Below, one piece after another: positions 49,499 to 58,213 of a stretch of 64,000 nucleotides of DNA. The notes under the pieces were generated by a model that had not been told where the DNA came from, made no database searches, and saw only the letters and a list, made by a program, of their open reading frames with translations. How positions within the stretch are numbered: position 1 is the stretch's first letter; each line of letters starts with the position of its first letter. A program made the translations under genes and the position numbers. Source of the DNA: Prevotella sp. (lineage in GTDB: Bacteria > Bacteroidota > Bacteroidia > Bacteroidales > Bacteroidaceae). The stretch lies in the NCBI GenBank assembly GCA_017618275.1, contig JAFZUS010000103.1:1-64000 (forward strand). The letters run 5' to 3'.

Positions 49499-50743
49499 TT
49501 AAGGTTTAGAGATAATGATAGAACTGTTGGTTCCACCGAATCCGAAGGCGTTGCACAGCACATAGTCAATGTTGGTCACGGTCGGCTTGGTAGGAATATT
49601 CAGACGTGCGGCTGCTGGTTCCGGCTGTTCCAGATTGATATGCGGAGCCACAAAACCACCCTGCATCTGAATAAGTGCATAGACCACCTGTGATACACCC
49701 GACATCCAGCACTCATGGCCTGTCAAACACTTCGTAGAGACCACGAAGGGATTGCCGATAGGTTTCCCTACCCCACATGTATATTTCGGCAGCCAGAGCG
49801 ACAACGACAGCAGCGCATCGGCTTCAGCATGGTCGCCATCCTGTGTAGAGGTGGCATGTGACATAATCATCGATAACTGCTCCGGATTGATGTCGGCATC
49901 CTGAATGGCGTTGCTCATGCAGCGAAAGATACTCTCTGCTGAAGGCGTAACAATGTCAGGCGACGTACAGAAGCCATAACCGCGAACCGTGGCCATGGGT
50001 TTACGATTACCCATAGCGGCATGCTCGGCGCTCTCCAGGATAACACAGGCAGCGCCACCGCTCGGCACCAGACCATCGCGGGCTGCATCGAATGGACGGC
50101 TTGCATTCTCAGGATCATCGGCACGCTGTGAGAAGATACCAAGCGCATCAAACGACGTATAAGCATGCAGCCCTACCTCCTGAGCACCCACCACGATACA
50201 CGCATCCACCTGTCCGCTACGGATGAGCGACAGCGCCAGTCCGACGGCATGACCACCACCGGCACAAGCGGCAGAGACCGTCAGCGAGATACCACCGATG
50301 CCGAAGACAGAGGCCAGCGCCATTGACACCGTTGAGTTCAGCGAACGGAACACCGCGCCAGCACCCAGACGGCGCGAGTCGTGATGCAAGCGCATGATAT
50401 CCTCCACCTCTGCCAGTTCACAGGCCGTCGAATCGTTGCTGACTATCAGCCCTACCCGATGGCGGTCAGTGATGGGCGCTTGCTCCAGGGCCTGTTTCAC
50501 GGCCATATACGCATAGCGGCCTGCCTCCGACAGACACATACGCTGCGAACGGCGCAAGCCTTCATGCGACAGATCCGGCACAGGCACGATACCCGTCAAT
50601 GGCGACTGGTAGCCGTACTCCGTGCGTCGTGGGTCAGCACCGATACCAGAACGTCCCAGGCGTAGCGACTGCTCCACAGCCTTCACATCCTCGCCGATAC
50701 AGCTCCAGATGCCCATGCCGGTGATGACTACTCTCTGTTGCAT
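49499..50743 (-). CDS. Beta-ketoacyl-ACP synthase (KAS I/II, aryl-polyene-type)
   Basis: A 414-residue condensing enzyme. KAS enzymes extend an acyl chain held on Cys by two carbons from malonyl-ACP. The catalytic triad is complete: C160 in SAACAGGGHAVG, H296 in MSHATSTQDGD, H343 in TKCLTGHE, with K338; the final NAFGFGGTN loop (398-406) is present. The opening VVITGMGIWSCIGEDVKAVE and the LTGIVPVPDL region resemble the KAS of Bacteroidales aryl polyene or dialkylresorcinol clusters rather than housekeeping FabF (by eye). The start overlaps the ACP gene by 16 bases, so the two are coupled, and both follow the tape measure gene. There is no acyltransferase, reductase or dehydratase nearby, so it must use host partners. 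Confidence 0.93.
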   Translation of the reverse strand: MQQRVVITGMGIWSCIGEDVKAVEQSLRLGRSGIGADPRRTEYGYQSPLTGIVPVPDLSHEGLRRSQRMCLSEAGRYAYMAVKQALEQAPITDRHRVGLIVSNDSTACELAEVEDIMRLHHDSRRLGAGAVFRSLNSTVSMALASVFGIGGISLTVSAACAGGGHAVGLALSLIRSGQVDACIVVGAQEVGLHAYTSFDALGIFSQRADDPENASRPFDAARDGLVPSGGAACVILESAEHAAMGNRKPMATVRGYGFCTSPDIVTPSAESIFRCMSNAIQDADINPEQLSMIMSHATSTQDGDHAEADALLSLSLWLPKYTCGVGKPIGNPFVVSTKCLTGHECWMSGVSQVVYALIQMQGGFVAPHINLEQPEPAAARLNIPTKPTVTNIDYVLCNAFGFGGTNSSIIISKP

Positions 50744-50991
50744 GCGTCAGGGTTTAAGGTGATGACAGCCTGCACCAGGTCTCTCAGGGTGCGGGTATTC
50801 TTGGCATTGTTCATGTCGAGCTTCACGCCAAACTGTGTTTCCACAGCCAGGATGAAGTCAAGAGTGTCGAGAGAGTCGAGATTCAAATCCTCCTGCAAGC
50901 GCGTATCGAGGGTTATCTCCTCCTGGGGAGGCATCGTGTCGAATAGTTTGATTAGCAGATCGACAATGTAAGGGAAAAGTTTTTCTTCCAT
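50728..50991 (-). CDS. Acyl carrier protein
   Basis: An 87-residue acidic ACP. The phosphopantetheine attachment site is S40 in EDLNLDSLDTLDFILAV, the classic D-S-L motif, and a recognition helix with acidic residues follows. The size and four-helix pattern are normal. It starts 32 bases after the tape measure stop and overlaps the ketosynthase start, so the pair is translated from the late tail message. Host holo-ACP synthase would have to activate it. Confidence 0.95.
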   Translation of the reverse strand: MEEKLFPYIVDLLIKLFDTMPPQEEITLDTRLQEDLNLDSLDTLDFILAVETQFGVKLDMNNAKNTRTLRDLVQAVITLNPDACNRE

Positions 50992-51022
50992 AAATTCATC
51001 AATTCATTAAAACATTAATTCA
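50992..51022. repeat. AT-rich heptad spacer (ATTAATTCATT family)
   Basis: The gap between the tape measure gene and the ACP start is made of AATTCATCAATTCATTAAAA-like units. These spacers mark several gene joints in this genome. Confidence 0.55.
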
Positions 51023-54000
51023 TTACTTTTTCTTATTCCACAAACGGGAGCCAGAGTAGCGACCCATAAACTGAGCACCGTCCTCGGCTTCCTCGGCAAT
51101 ACCGCCACGTCCGTACTTATTCACATGCAAGCCATTCTTCTGCAACAGCAACATCATAGCCGTAAACTCAGTGATGGCTCCGCGCAACTGCTGCACATCC
51201 TCCTGGGAGAGCGAGGGAGCGGCGGCGGCATCAGTACCGGCCATGCCCTCAGCAAAGTCGGCGAGGTTGCCCTCATCATACATTCGATAGTGCATACCTG
51301 AGCGGTTCTTATCGAACTTCACGATCTCGTTCATCAGGTCGGGTCTGTTCATCATCATCGCCTGAGTGGTCTCACGTCCGATGACCATTTCAGGGCCTTT
51401 TTCACCCACGACGGCGGGCTGTCCGTTTACCATGGTCGATATAGGCTTAGTCAACAGACCCGTCGAGAGTTTATCCACATGCTGCGTCTGATACACGTTA
51501 CCATCGTTACCTACCACCGTCTGCGTCTGTCCCTGCTGACCGCCATTCTGACCGCCACCAAACGACTGTACGTTACCGCTGTCATAGGTCAACATACCCG
51601 TCGCGAGTTTCACGTTCTGACCGGATGCTTCAGCACCACTATCGCTACCACCAAGGGCAGCAGAGATAGCCCACGAGAGCAATCCCATCAGCAAGGCACT
51701 GATGACGGCAATCAGAGGAATACCCCAGAAACCGAGAGTACCAATGATCTTAGCGGCACCACCGGCGATACCGAGGCTCACCTTACCCGTCGTAGCAGCT
51801 GCTTCCTCCGAGAGTTCAGTAGCGTTGGCCGTCTGATGTTGTGCCAGTCGGGTAGCATCGCTCGTAGCCTGTACCGTCTGCATAATCGTGGCGAAAGCCT
51901 GCTGGATTTGCAGCATGGTAGCCTGGTGCTGGGTCTCATCGGCTTCCTCCTGACGATAGTACAACTGGCGCTTCACACGGCGGGTCAAGTCCTCGGCAAT
52001 CATCTGAATGGTCATCTTCGCGTAGGCTTTCAGCATATCCTTCGCAAGGTCACGCAGTTTGATGTTCGAGTCCTCAGTCTCGGCAATCATGTTACCCAAC
52101 TTCTCGCCTACCCCTTCGGCAAAGGTAGCCAACGGCTCAGAGAATGACTGCAACAGTCCGATGCGCTCCTGGAACTTCGCGGCCACCTTATCAGCCATCG
52201 CATTCTGAGCGTCCATCATCTGACGTTTAGCCTCCGTCAGCTGCTGCTCTGATATCTTATCCTGCTGACGCAGGCGATCCATTTCCTCATAGTAGAGTTT
52301 CGCACGCTCTGCCAACAGACGATAGCGCATCACCTCTGGGTCACTCTCCATATTCCATGTGAGGCCCATCTGCTGTGCCACGCTCTTATCCGTCTCAAAT
52401 CGCTGCACATAACTGCTCTCATCAGAGAGTGTCGTTGTGGTCTGGTCGATTTGCTGCACATCGGAGCGGTTATTAAATACGAAGTCGGCACGGCGCTTTG
52501 CTTCGTCGTAGGCTTTCTTTTGAGCATCGGTATAGGCATCCGACATTTCAATGAGCTTCTGATAGAACACCTGCCACTGCTGCAAGTCCATATTCAGGAT
52601 GCCAGCCAACCACGAGCCACCAACATTTTTCTCATAGTCTGGGCCAAAGAGCAATGTAAGCATAGCCTTCTGACCTTCCTCGGTCGAAACATCGGTAGCA
52701 AACACATCAACGATATGCTCACGGGCATTCAAGAATGCCTCCTGCCACATCTTACTACGCTCGGCCACGGCAGTCTGAATATCAGCCTTATTGCCATTCT
52801 TCGAGAACTGCATCAAGTTCTGCGTCTGTCCGGCAGTCAGTTCAGCCAATCCCAGCTGCTCCATCTGACCCTCATAGTCCTTATTCACCTTGCCGGTATA
52901 GTTCTTTTCCAGCAAGAGTTTCTGGCGCTCCTGATAGGCTTGGTTTTCCTTCTTCGCATTCTGGAGTTCATTCTCGGTAGCCTTACGCCATATCTGATCG
53001 AGCAACACCGAACCGTTCTGGCCCAACTCCTTCGAGAGGGTCGTAATCATTTCCTTCAGTTTGTCGATGTCGTTATGGATTATATCATCCAGCAGCTGTG
53101 TGCTCTGGTTGGTACCATCATCGCCCAACGGCTCGTAGAGATCCTGAATCATCGTCTCACGGAATTGCTGCCACTCGTTTTCAGTACCGGCAATAGCCTG
53201 ACGCACATTAGCCAGGGCCGAGTTCATGCGGATGGTCATGCCGTCCACAAGTTTCTTCTGCAACTGCGGATCCATACCACCCTCAGTAGCCATTTCCGTA
53301 ATAGCGGTGATTTGGCGCTCATAGTAATTCTTTACATTATCTATAATCGCCTTGGCCTTACCCTGTTCCTCCTTCATTTCAGCACGAAGGGCCTTGCGAC
53401 GCTCTGCCTCTTCACGCTTACGACGGGCTGCCTCTTCCTTATCAGGTGCCTCATTGTCAAGTGTACCAGGTGACTCATCAACAGCATTGGCAATATCCTC
53501 TTGGAATGGTTCCCACTTTTTATTGACCTTATCGAGAGCATTGGCAGTAGAATAAACCTGTGCGGCATAGCGGGTAGCAGCATAGAGCATCTTTTCCTGC
53601 TGTGTCAACTGACGGGTATTGTTCCTTACAGCACCAGCATCCGGCTCCATACCGAAACCTATCTGTGATTGGGCCGTCTTAGCATCGAAATAGGTCGTGG
53701 GCGATTTCTGGCTACGCTTGTTATACGCATCCTGGGCAATCGTACTATTGACACCAAGTTTCTTGGCGAGTTCGCGATTGATTTCCTCTACAGACTTACC
53801 AGCCTCGCGCATATCATCGACATACGCTTTCAGCCATGTACCATTGTAAGCCGTACCACCTGCCTGCTGGTCGTATTCAGTCAGTCGGTCGGCCTGCCAA
53901 CCGATACGCGGTGCCACCTGCTTCTCAATGTCCTTTTCCTTCATCTGGAGGGCGATCTTCGCACGCATCTGCTTCACTACCTCCTTATAGGCGTTGGCCA

Positions 54001-56776
54001 CATCTTCGGCTGTCGATTTTTCAGTCAACATCTTCGAGAGATACTGACCATATTCCTTATTGAAGTTACGAATGGCAGCATGACGCTGACGGGTGCCCTC
54101 CCCTGCTTCATCAATGGCTTTCCTGAAGCGGTCGAGACGGGCATTGGCAATGGCAGACTCGCGATTGAAGTCCGACATCGTAGTATTGAAGCCCTCCATC
54201 CACTTCGTAGCCTTCTGTGTCTTACCGATAACATCGGCAATGACCATGGCCAGGGAGGTAAGCAAGGTGATTACAACACCGATAACATTAGCCTTCTGTG
54301 CCACATTCAGGGCCTTCCATGCAGCTGCGAGTCCATTGGTGCGAAGTGTGGCAATTACAGCGTTCTGTCCCATTAGACCTATCGAACTTGCCACACCCGT
54401 AATAGCTGCTGCAACACCCTTGAACATCAGACCGGCGAGGATGGCAGGCAGCATGTAGAGCAATATCTTCAGTTCGCCGATTATCAGGGCCAACACACCC
54501 TTCATCACGCCCATGGTAACGACATTGTTCGTCATCGTCTGGCTCAGGTCATACCATGCCTTTGCCAGCTGCTTCACGCTGTCAACACCATCAGGATTGA
54601 CGAATGCCTTTTCCCAGATGTTACCTGCACGCTCCATGAGAGCGTTTGCCGTTTCCTGCTGGATAGCGTACTCTTTAGAAACAGCCGTAGCCTCCTGGAA
54701 GGCTTCTTCTGAGGTTGCCAGGTGCTCCTTCAGCATATCCACATTCTTCGACATCGTGACCATCACGTTCACCAGTCGGGCACCCTCAGAACCGAGATCC
54801 TTGAACACGCTTTGCAGGGCATTCATATTACCCTTCTCACGCATCTTCTCAAATACCAATACCATCGCATCCACAATCTTACCGGCAGAATACAGACGGT
54901 TGATGGTACCAGGTTCAATGCTCAATTCCTTCTCAATCAGGTTGTGCTTTGTCTGGAGGCTTGTGATGAACTTGTTGAATGCCGTAGAAGCCACTTCAGG
55001 CATCAAAAACATCGAGTCAGCTGCGGATCCCAAACCTAAGAGCTGGTCAGTTGTGATACCTGCTGTGCGGGCCATACCGGTGAGTCGTTTCGAAAACTCA
55101 ACGATATTGCCAGCGGTGGCGGTAGAGGTAGCAGCCAACTGGAACATGGCAGAACCAGTGGCCAACATCGATTGCTCCACACCCATCTTAGGTATTAGAC
55201 CCATCACCTCGGTAATCTTCGAGAGAGCTGTCAGTGCATCAGCTCCCAGATCTTCTTTCAGGGCTACGTTTACCTGGTTGGCAGCACGAGTGAAACCTTC
55301 AAGTCCCTCGATACCATATTTTGCCATACCGAGTTTTGCACCGGCATAGGCGATTTGGTTCAATTCCTGAATGGTGGTGCGCGTATCAAGTTTTGCCAAA
55401 CGGACAGCCAACTCATCAATAGACTTCATGGCTAATCCTGACACCTTACGAATGTCTGCCAACTGGTCACTGAAGGCGAAATTATCCTTAAACACCTTCG
55501 TCACCTTACGGATGGCGATAGAAAACATCTGGAAGGCACCAAAGTAGGCGGTCATATTCTTCAGCGTCGTACCCCAAGCGGATGACTGTTGCTGTACGGC
55601 ACCCGTCGTTTTGTTAATCTCAGCACGAAGAGCGGCCAACTGCTTCTGCTTGCTGGTAAACTCACCCGTGCGACGGGTCATGGTAGCAATCTCCTGCTCC
55701 AACTGTTTAGCAGCCTGCTTCAATTTCTCCAAGGGTGTGGTTTTTAGGTTGGCCATAACCTTGTTGATATCGATAGCTTTCTTATCCACGTTGGAGAGAG
55801 CCGTTTCCAGTTGCTTGGCCCACTGTACCCATGCCTTACGACGAGGATCGCCCGTACCCATCTTATCCAACTGAGCACGACAGGCTTCCAAGCCCTTACG
55901 CAGTTGCTCCGGAGTGGCGGCATTCAGATTCTTTGTAAGAGCATTCACACTCTTAGCCACCTCCTTCGTTGTGGGAATGGCTTCTTTCTCCTTACCGGCT
56001 ATCTTATCCAGTTCTAACTCCGTCTGCTTCAACAGCGCATTGATCTGTTCAATCTCTTTTTTCTTAGCCTCTGTAGTAGGACTGATAGTGTCACGCTTGG
56101 CCAACAGAGCACTACGGGCATCACGCAGTTGGGCAGCACTTGCACCACCGGCAGTCATCGTCTGTACGGCGGTGGCATAGTTAGCATTGATGGTATTCAT
56201 CGACTTTGCAGCCGTGCGTTTTGCCTCTTCTGCCTCCAACTTTTTCAGTATGCCCATCTGCACCTGGTACTCATGGTTTTGTTTGTCGATCGAGGCGATA
56301 TGCGTCTTTTGCTGACTGATGGCTTTGGAAAGCCATGAGTCAGTGCGCGACGACAAATCATTGATATGCTTACCGATATTGACGTATGTACCCTCCAGCA
56401 CCTTTATCTGGTCGTTGATGGCCTTATACTTCTGACGCAGGGAGTCCAGACGCTTCGAGTTCTCGCTGGTCGAGCTCATTTCCTTCTTCACCTGAGCCAG
56501 GGCCAACTTCAACTGACGCAATGACGAATCAGCAAGGTTCTGTGTCACCTTGCTTACCTTGGTCATATCTGCCTCGGTATTCTTGATGGCTGCTCGCAGA
56601 TCTTTGATGTCCTGGAGCATATTCTTTGCCTTGGCGGTTCCAGCCTTACCAGCGTTATTCAGTTGCTCGTAAGACTTCGTGAGCTTATCCAACTCCACTT
56701 TCATGGCCCTTACAGCAGCCTTCGGTTGGGCGCTGTTACAGGTAATGACGATCTCAGCTTTCTTATTCGATGGCAT
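51023..56776 (-). CDS. Tail tape measure protein
   Basis: A 1917-residue protein. It sets tail length and helps DNA pass into the cell. The first 430 residues are coiled coil (LRQLKLALAQVKKEMSSTSE; QLEQEIATMTRRTGEFTSKQ). Residues about 440-690 match the TP901-type tape-measure core (FSDQLADIRKVSGLAMKSID; LTGMARTAGITTDQLLGLGS). Hydrophobic segments lie near 755-860 and 1660-1705. The C-terminal 200 residues are Gly/Gln-rich and end with the usual VNGQPAVVGEKGPEMVIG motif. At about 0.15 nm per residue the tail would be roughly 290 nm, so a long-tailed siphovirus is expected. It has its own promoter (P7) and is separated from most other tail genes by 20 kb. Confidence 0.93.
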   Translation of the reverse strand: MPSNKKAEIVITCNSAQPKAAVRAMKVELDKLTKSYEQLNNAGKAGTAKAKNMLQDIKDLRAAIKNTEADMTKVSKVTQNLADSSLRQLKLALAQVKKEMSSTSENSKRLDSLRQKYKAINDQIKVLEGTYVNIGKHINDLSSRTDSWLSKAISQQKTHIASIDKQNHEYQVQMGILKKLEAEEAKRTAAKSMNTINANYATAVQTMTAGGASAAQLRDARSALLAKRDTISPTTEAKKKEIEQINALLKQTELELDKIAGKEKEAIPTTKEVAKSVNALTKNLNAATPEQLRKGLEACRAQLDKMGTGDPRRKAWVQWAKQLETALSNVDKKAIDINKVMANLKTTPLEKLKQAAKQLEQEIATMTRRTGEFTSKQKQLAALRAEINKTTGAVQQQSSAWGTTLKNMTAYFGAFQMFSIAIRKVTKVFKDNFAFSDQLADIRKVSGLAMKSIDELAVRLAKLDTRTTIQELNQIAYAGAKLGMAKYGIEGLEGFTRAANQVNVALKEDLGADALTALSKITEVMGLIPKMGVEQSMLATGSAMFQLAATSTATAGNIVEFSKRLTGMARTAGITTDQLLGLGSAADSMFLMPEVASTAFNKFITSLQTKHNLIEKELSIEPGTINRLYSAGKIVDAMVLVFEKMREKGNMNALQSVFKDLGSEGARLVNVMVTMSKNVDMLKEHLATSEEAFQEATAVSKEYAIQQETANALMERAGNIWEKAFVNPDGVDSVKQLAKAWYDLSQTMTNNVVTMGVMKGVLALIIGELKILLYMLPAILAGLMFKGVAAAITGVASSIGLMGQNAVIATLRTNGLAAAWKALNVAQKANVIGVVITLLTSLAMVIADVIGKTQKATKWMEGFNTTMSDFNRESAIANARLDRFRKAIDEAGEGTRQRHAAIRNFNKEYGQYLSKMLTEKSTAEDVANAYKEVVKQMRAKIALQMKEKDIEKQVAPRIGWQADRLTEYDQQAGGTAYNGTWLKAYVDDMREAGKSVEEINRELAKKLGVNSTIAQDAYNKRSQKSPTTYFDAKTAQSQIGFGMEPDAGAVRNNTRQLTQQEKMLYAATRYAAQVYSTANALDKVNKKWEPFQEDIANAVDESPGTLDNEAPDKEEAARRKREEAERRKALRAEMKEEQGKAKAIIDNVKNYYERQITAITEMATEGGMDPQLQKKLVDGMTIRMNSALANVRQAIAGTENEWQQFRETMIQDLYEPLGDDGTNQSTQLLDDIIHNDIDKLKEMITTLSKELGQNGSVLLDQIWRKATENELQNAKKENQAYQERQKLLLEKNYTGKVNKDYEGQMEQLGLAELTAGQTQNLMQFSKNGNKADIQTAVAERSKMWQEAFLNAREHIVDVFATDVSTEEGQKAMLTLLFGPDYEKNVGGSWLAGILNMDLQQWQVFYQKLIEMSDAYTDAQKKAYDEAKRRADFVFNNRSDVQQIDQTTTTLSDESSYVQRFETDKSVAQQMGLTWNMESDPEVMRYRLLAERAKLYYEEMDRLRQQDKISEQQLTEAKRQMMDAQNAMADKVAAKFQERIGLLQSFSEPLATFAEGVGEKLGNMIAETEDSNIKLRDLAKDMLKAYAKMTIQMIAEDLTRRVKRQLYYRQEEADETQHQATMLQIQQAFATIMQTVQATSDATRLAQHQTANATELSEEAAATTGKVSLGIAGGAAKIIGTLGFWGIPLIAVISALLMGLLSWAISAALGGSDSGAEASGQNVKLATGMLTYDSGNVQSFGGGQNGGQQGQTQTVVGNDGNVYQTQHVDKLSTGLLTKPISTMVNGQPAVVGEKGPEMVIGRETTQAMMMNRPDLMNEIVKFDKNRSGMHYRMYDEGNLADFAEGMAGTDAAAAPSLSQEDVQQLRGAITEFTAMMLLLQKNGLHVNKYGRGGIAEEAEDGAQFMGRYSGSRLWNKKK

Positions 56777-56806
56777 ACTTCACCTATTATATTATTATTA
56801 CTGCCA

Positions 56807-56843
56807 CAAAATTACGAAATCCGGAGGCTGACCTTGTGACAAA
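56807..56843 (-). promoter_or_regulatory. Phage-type promoter P7 (TTTG-TCACA, N25, TAATTTTG)
   Basis: Read leftward, TTTG-TCACAAGG is followed exactly 25 bases after TTTG by TAATTTTG (56807-56814), 30 bases before the tape measure start. It should also drive the ACP and ketosynthase genes. Confidence 0.7.
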
Positions 56844-56948
56844 GGGGTATGCAGAAAAAGTCCGGAGCGGGTCATCGCGACAGGCTCCGGACTATCTGAT
56901 TTATTCAGAAGTTGTTTGTCAATTAGAAAAAGACCATATTCATTACTT

Positions 56949-57515
56949 TTATTTCACGTTATCGATAGCCAGTTTCACATCATCCCAGGCAGCCATGACA
57001 AAGTTCTCGGTGTCGGGATTATATTCACCCACGTAGGTAATGGCAGCTTTTGCGTCACCCTCGGCATGGTCGTTGATGACGAAAAACTCGAAGGGTTCAA
57101 TCTTCGGCGGCTGCACAGCGTCGGACTCTATCTGTTCACGCACGGCGCGACGGATGCGATCCAGTTCGCCAGGGTTCACCTTCACGCCCTGCTCAATCCT
57201 TGCATTCACGGCCTTGCGCTGTTCATCACGCACATGTTTATCCCACGCTTCGGCCATCAGCTTATTCATCAGATAGAGGTAGGTGTTATTCAGGAAACGT
57301 TGCCAGTGGTCGGCACCACGTCCCAGCATGACAATGGCCAACGGCTCGGCCACGTACAGACGGCGCTCCTGCTGGTTCCATGCCAACAGGCCCTTCGTCA
57401 TCAGTGTTTCCAGCGAACCGAAAACCGATGCCGTCTGATGCAGATCTTTCAGGTCAGCCTTACGCTTCCTGTGTTCCCTCCACGCTTTCAGCGGGTTCTT
57501 CAGTCGTATCTTCAT
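56949..57515 (-). CDS. Second tail-chaperone-position protein
   Basis: A 188-residue protein. The frame is open to 57614, but the first good Met is at 57515 (MKIRLKNPLKAWREHRKRKA), still inside the preceding gene (56-base overlap). The body is helical (ETLMTKGLLAWNQQERRLYV; WQRFLNNTYLYLMNKLMAEA) with a beta C-terminus (FEFFVINDHAEGDAKAAITY). Two overlapping genes just before the tape measure are the standard place of tail assembly chaperones (G and GT of lambda). The frame relation to the upstream gene is +1, and the open overlap would allow a ribosomal frameshift, but no clear slippery site is evident. Confidence 0.7.
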   Translation of the reverse strand: MKIRLKNPLKAWREHRKRKADLKDLHQTASVFGSLETLMTKGLLAWNQQERRLYVAEPLAIVMLGRGADHWQRFLNNTYLYLMNKLMAEAWDKHVRDEQRKAVNARIEQGVKVNPGELDRIRRAVREQIESDAVQPPKIEPFEFFVINDHAEGDAKAAITYVGEYNPDTENFVMAAWDDVKLAIDNVK

Positions 57516-58122
57516 GCTCAACGGGTTTTTCGTTATTATCTTCGGGCTGTTCGGCAACGGCCTCCGATGGCTTCTCATCCGTTTCCTCGGTGGCTTCCTT
57601 GCCCTTCTTTCCACCTTTTCGACCTGCCAGACGGAACAGCGACCATGCCGACGATACCAGCATGTCGATGCGCTCCTGGTCGGTGCCTACATAGGTAGTA
57701 TAATGATATTGTCCTGGTGTGACCACACTCAGTAAGGCACCCTGCACGATGACAGTTGCTTTCTCGCCCTCTATCACCAGCAGCGACTCCACCACCGAGT
57801 CATGGTGTCTCGCGGTCAGCGGGAAGTCCATGCCCAACTGTGAGCGCATCAAGGCCGTCTGGTCGTCTTTAGTCAGGATGGCCACCTCTTTCAGCCACTC
57901 GCGCTGGCGATACCAGAGCAACAGTCTTAGCATCGGAATATCTATCGTCGGGATGACGATCTTCACGGTCAGAGAGTTGCCTGCCAGACAACTGATGGCT
58001 TTCATCAGTTTATCGAAGGTCACATCACCATTCGACTGCCACGTAGCAAGCGGGTACTTTTTCAGCAGCTGCGGCAACTGGTGCCCTATGCAGCACGGCT
58101 CCATAATTGAGAAAGTTTCCAT
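57460..58122 (-). CDS. First tail-chaperone-position protein
   Basis: A 220-residue protein. Residues 1-165 form a mixed domain (QLPQLLKKYPLATWQSNGDV; IPMLRLLLWYRQREWLKEVA; YTTYVGTDQERIDMLVSSAW). The last 55 residues are a disordered Glu/Pro/Thr-rich tail starting with a Lys/Gly-rich stretch (GRKGGKKGKEATEE). It is the first gene after promoter P8 and overlaps the next gene. Function as a chaperone is inferred from position only. Confidence 0.7.
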   Translation of the reverse strand: METFSIMEPCCIGHQLPQLLKKYPLATWQSNGDVTFDKLMKAISCLAGNSLTVKIVIPTIDIPMLRLLLWYRQREWLKEVAILTKDDQTALMRSQLGMDFPLTARHHDSVVESLLVIEGEKATVIVQGALLSVVTPGQYHYTTYVGTDQERIDMLVSSAWSLFRLAGRKGGKKGKEATEETDEKPSEAVAEQPEDNNEKPVEHEDTTEEPAESVEGTQEA

Positions 58123-58153
58123 ACTATATACCTTTTTAAATATTAATACGCCA

Positions 58154-58190
58154 CAAAGTTAGGGGTAAAACAACGTAACCATGTGACAAA
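58154..58190 (-). promoter_or_regulatory. Phage-type promoter P8 (TTTG-TCACA, N25, TAACTTTG)
   Basis: Read leftward, TTTG-TCACATGG is followed exactly 25 bases after TTTG by TAACTTTG (58154-58161). The first 9 bases after TTTG are nearly the same as in P1 on the other strand. It lies 32 bases before the first tail-block gene. Confidence 0.7.
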
Positions 58191-58213
58191 TTCAGTAGGG
58201 TAAATGTAATTGA

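Noticed and set aside
49470-49502. Ten-codon rightward frame MKNAHPLMVH before the end of the ketosynthase gene
   Set aside because: It is too short to support as a gene and overlaps the ketosynthase 3' end; it might be a leader peptide, but nothing follows it.
53669-54376. Long rightward open frames inside the tape measure gene
   Set aside because: They are antisense frames with Leu/Ile/Arg-rich composition typical of shadows of a coding strand.
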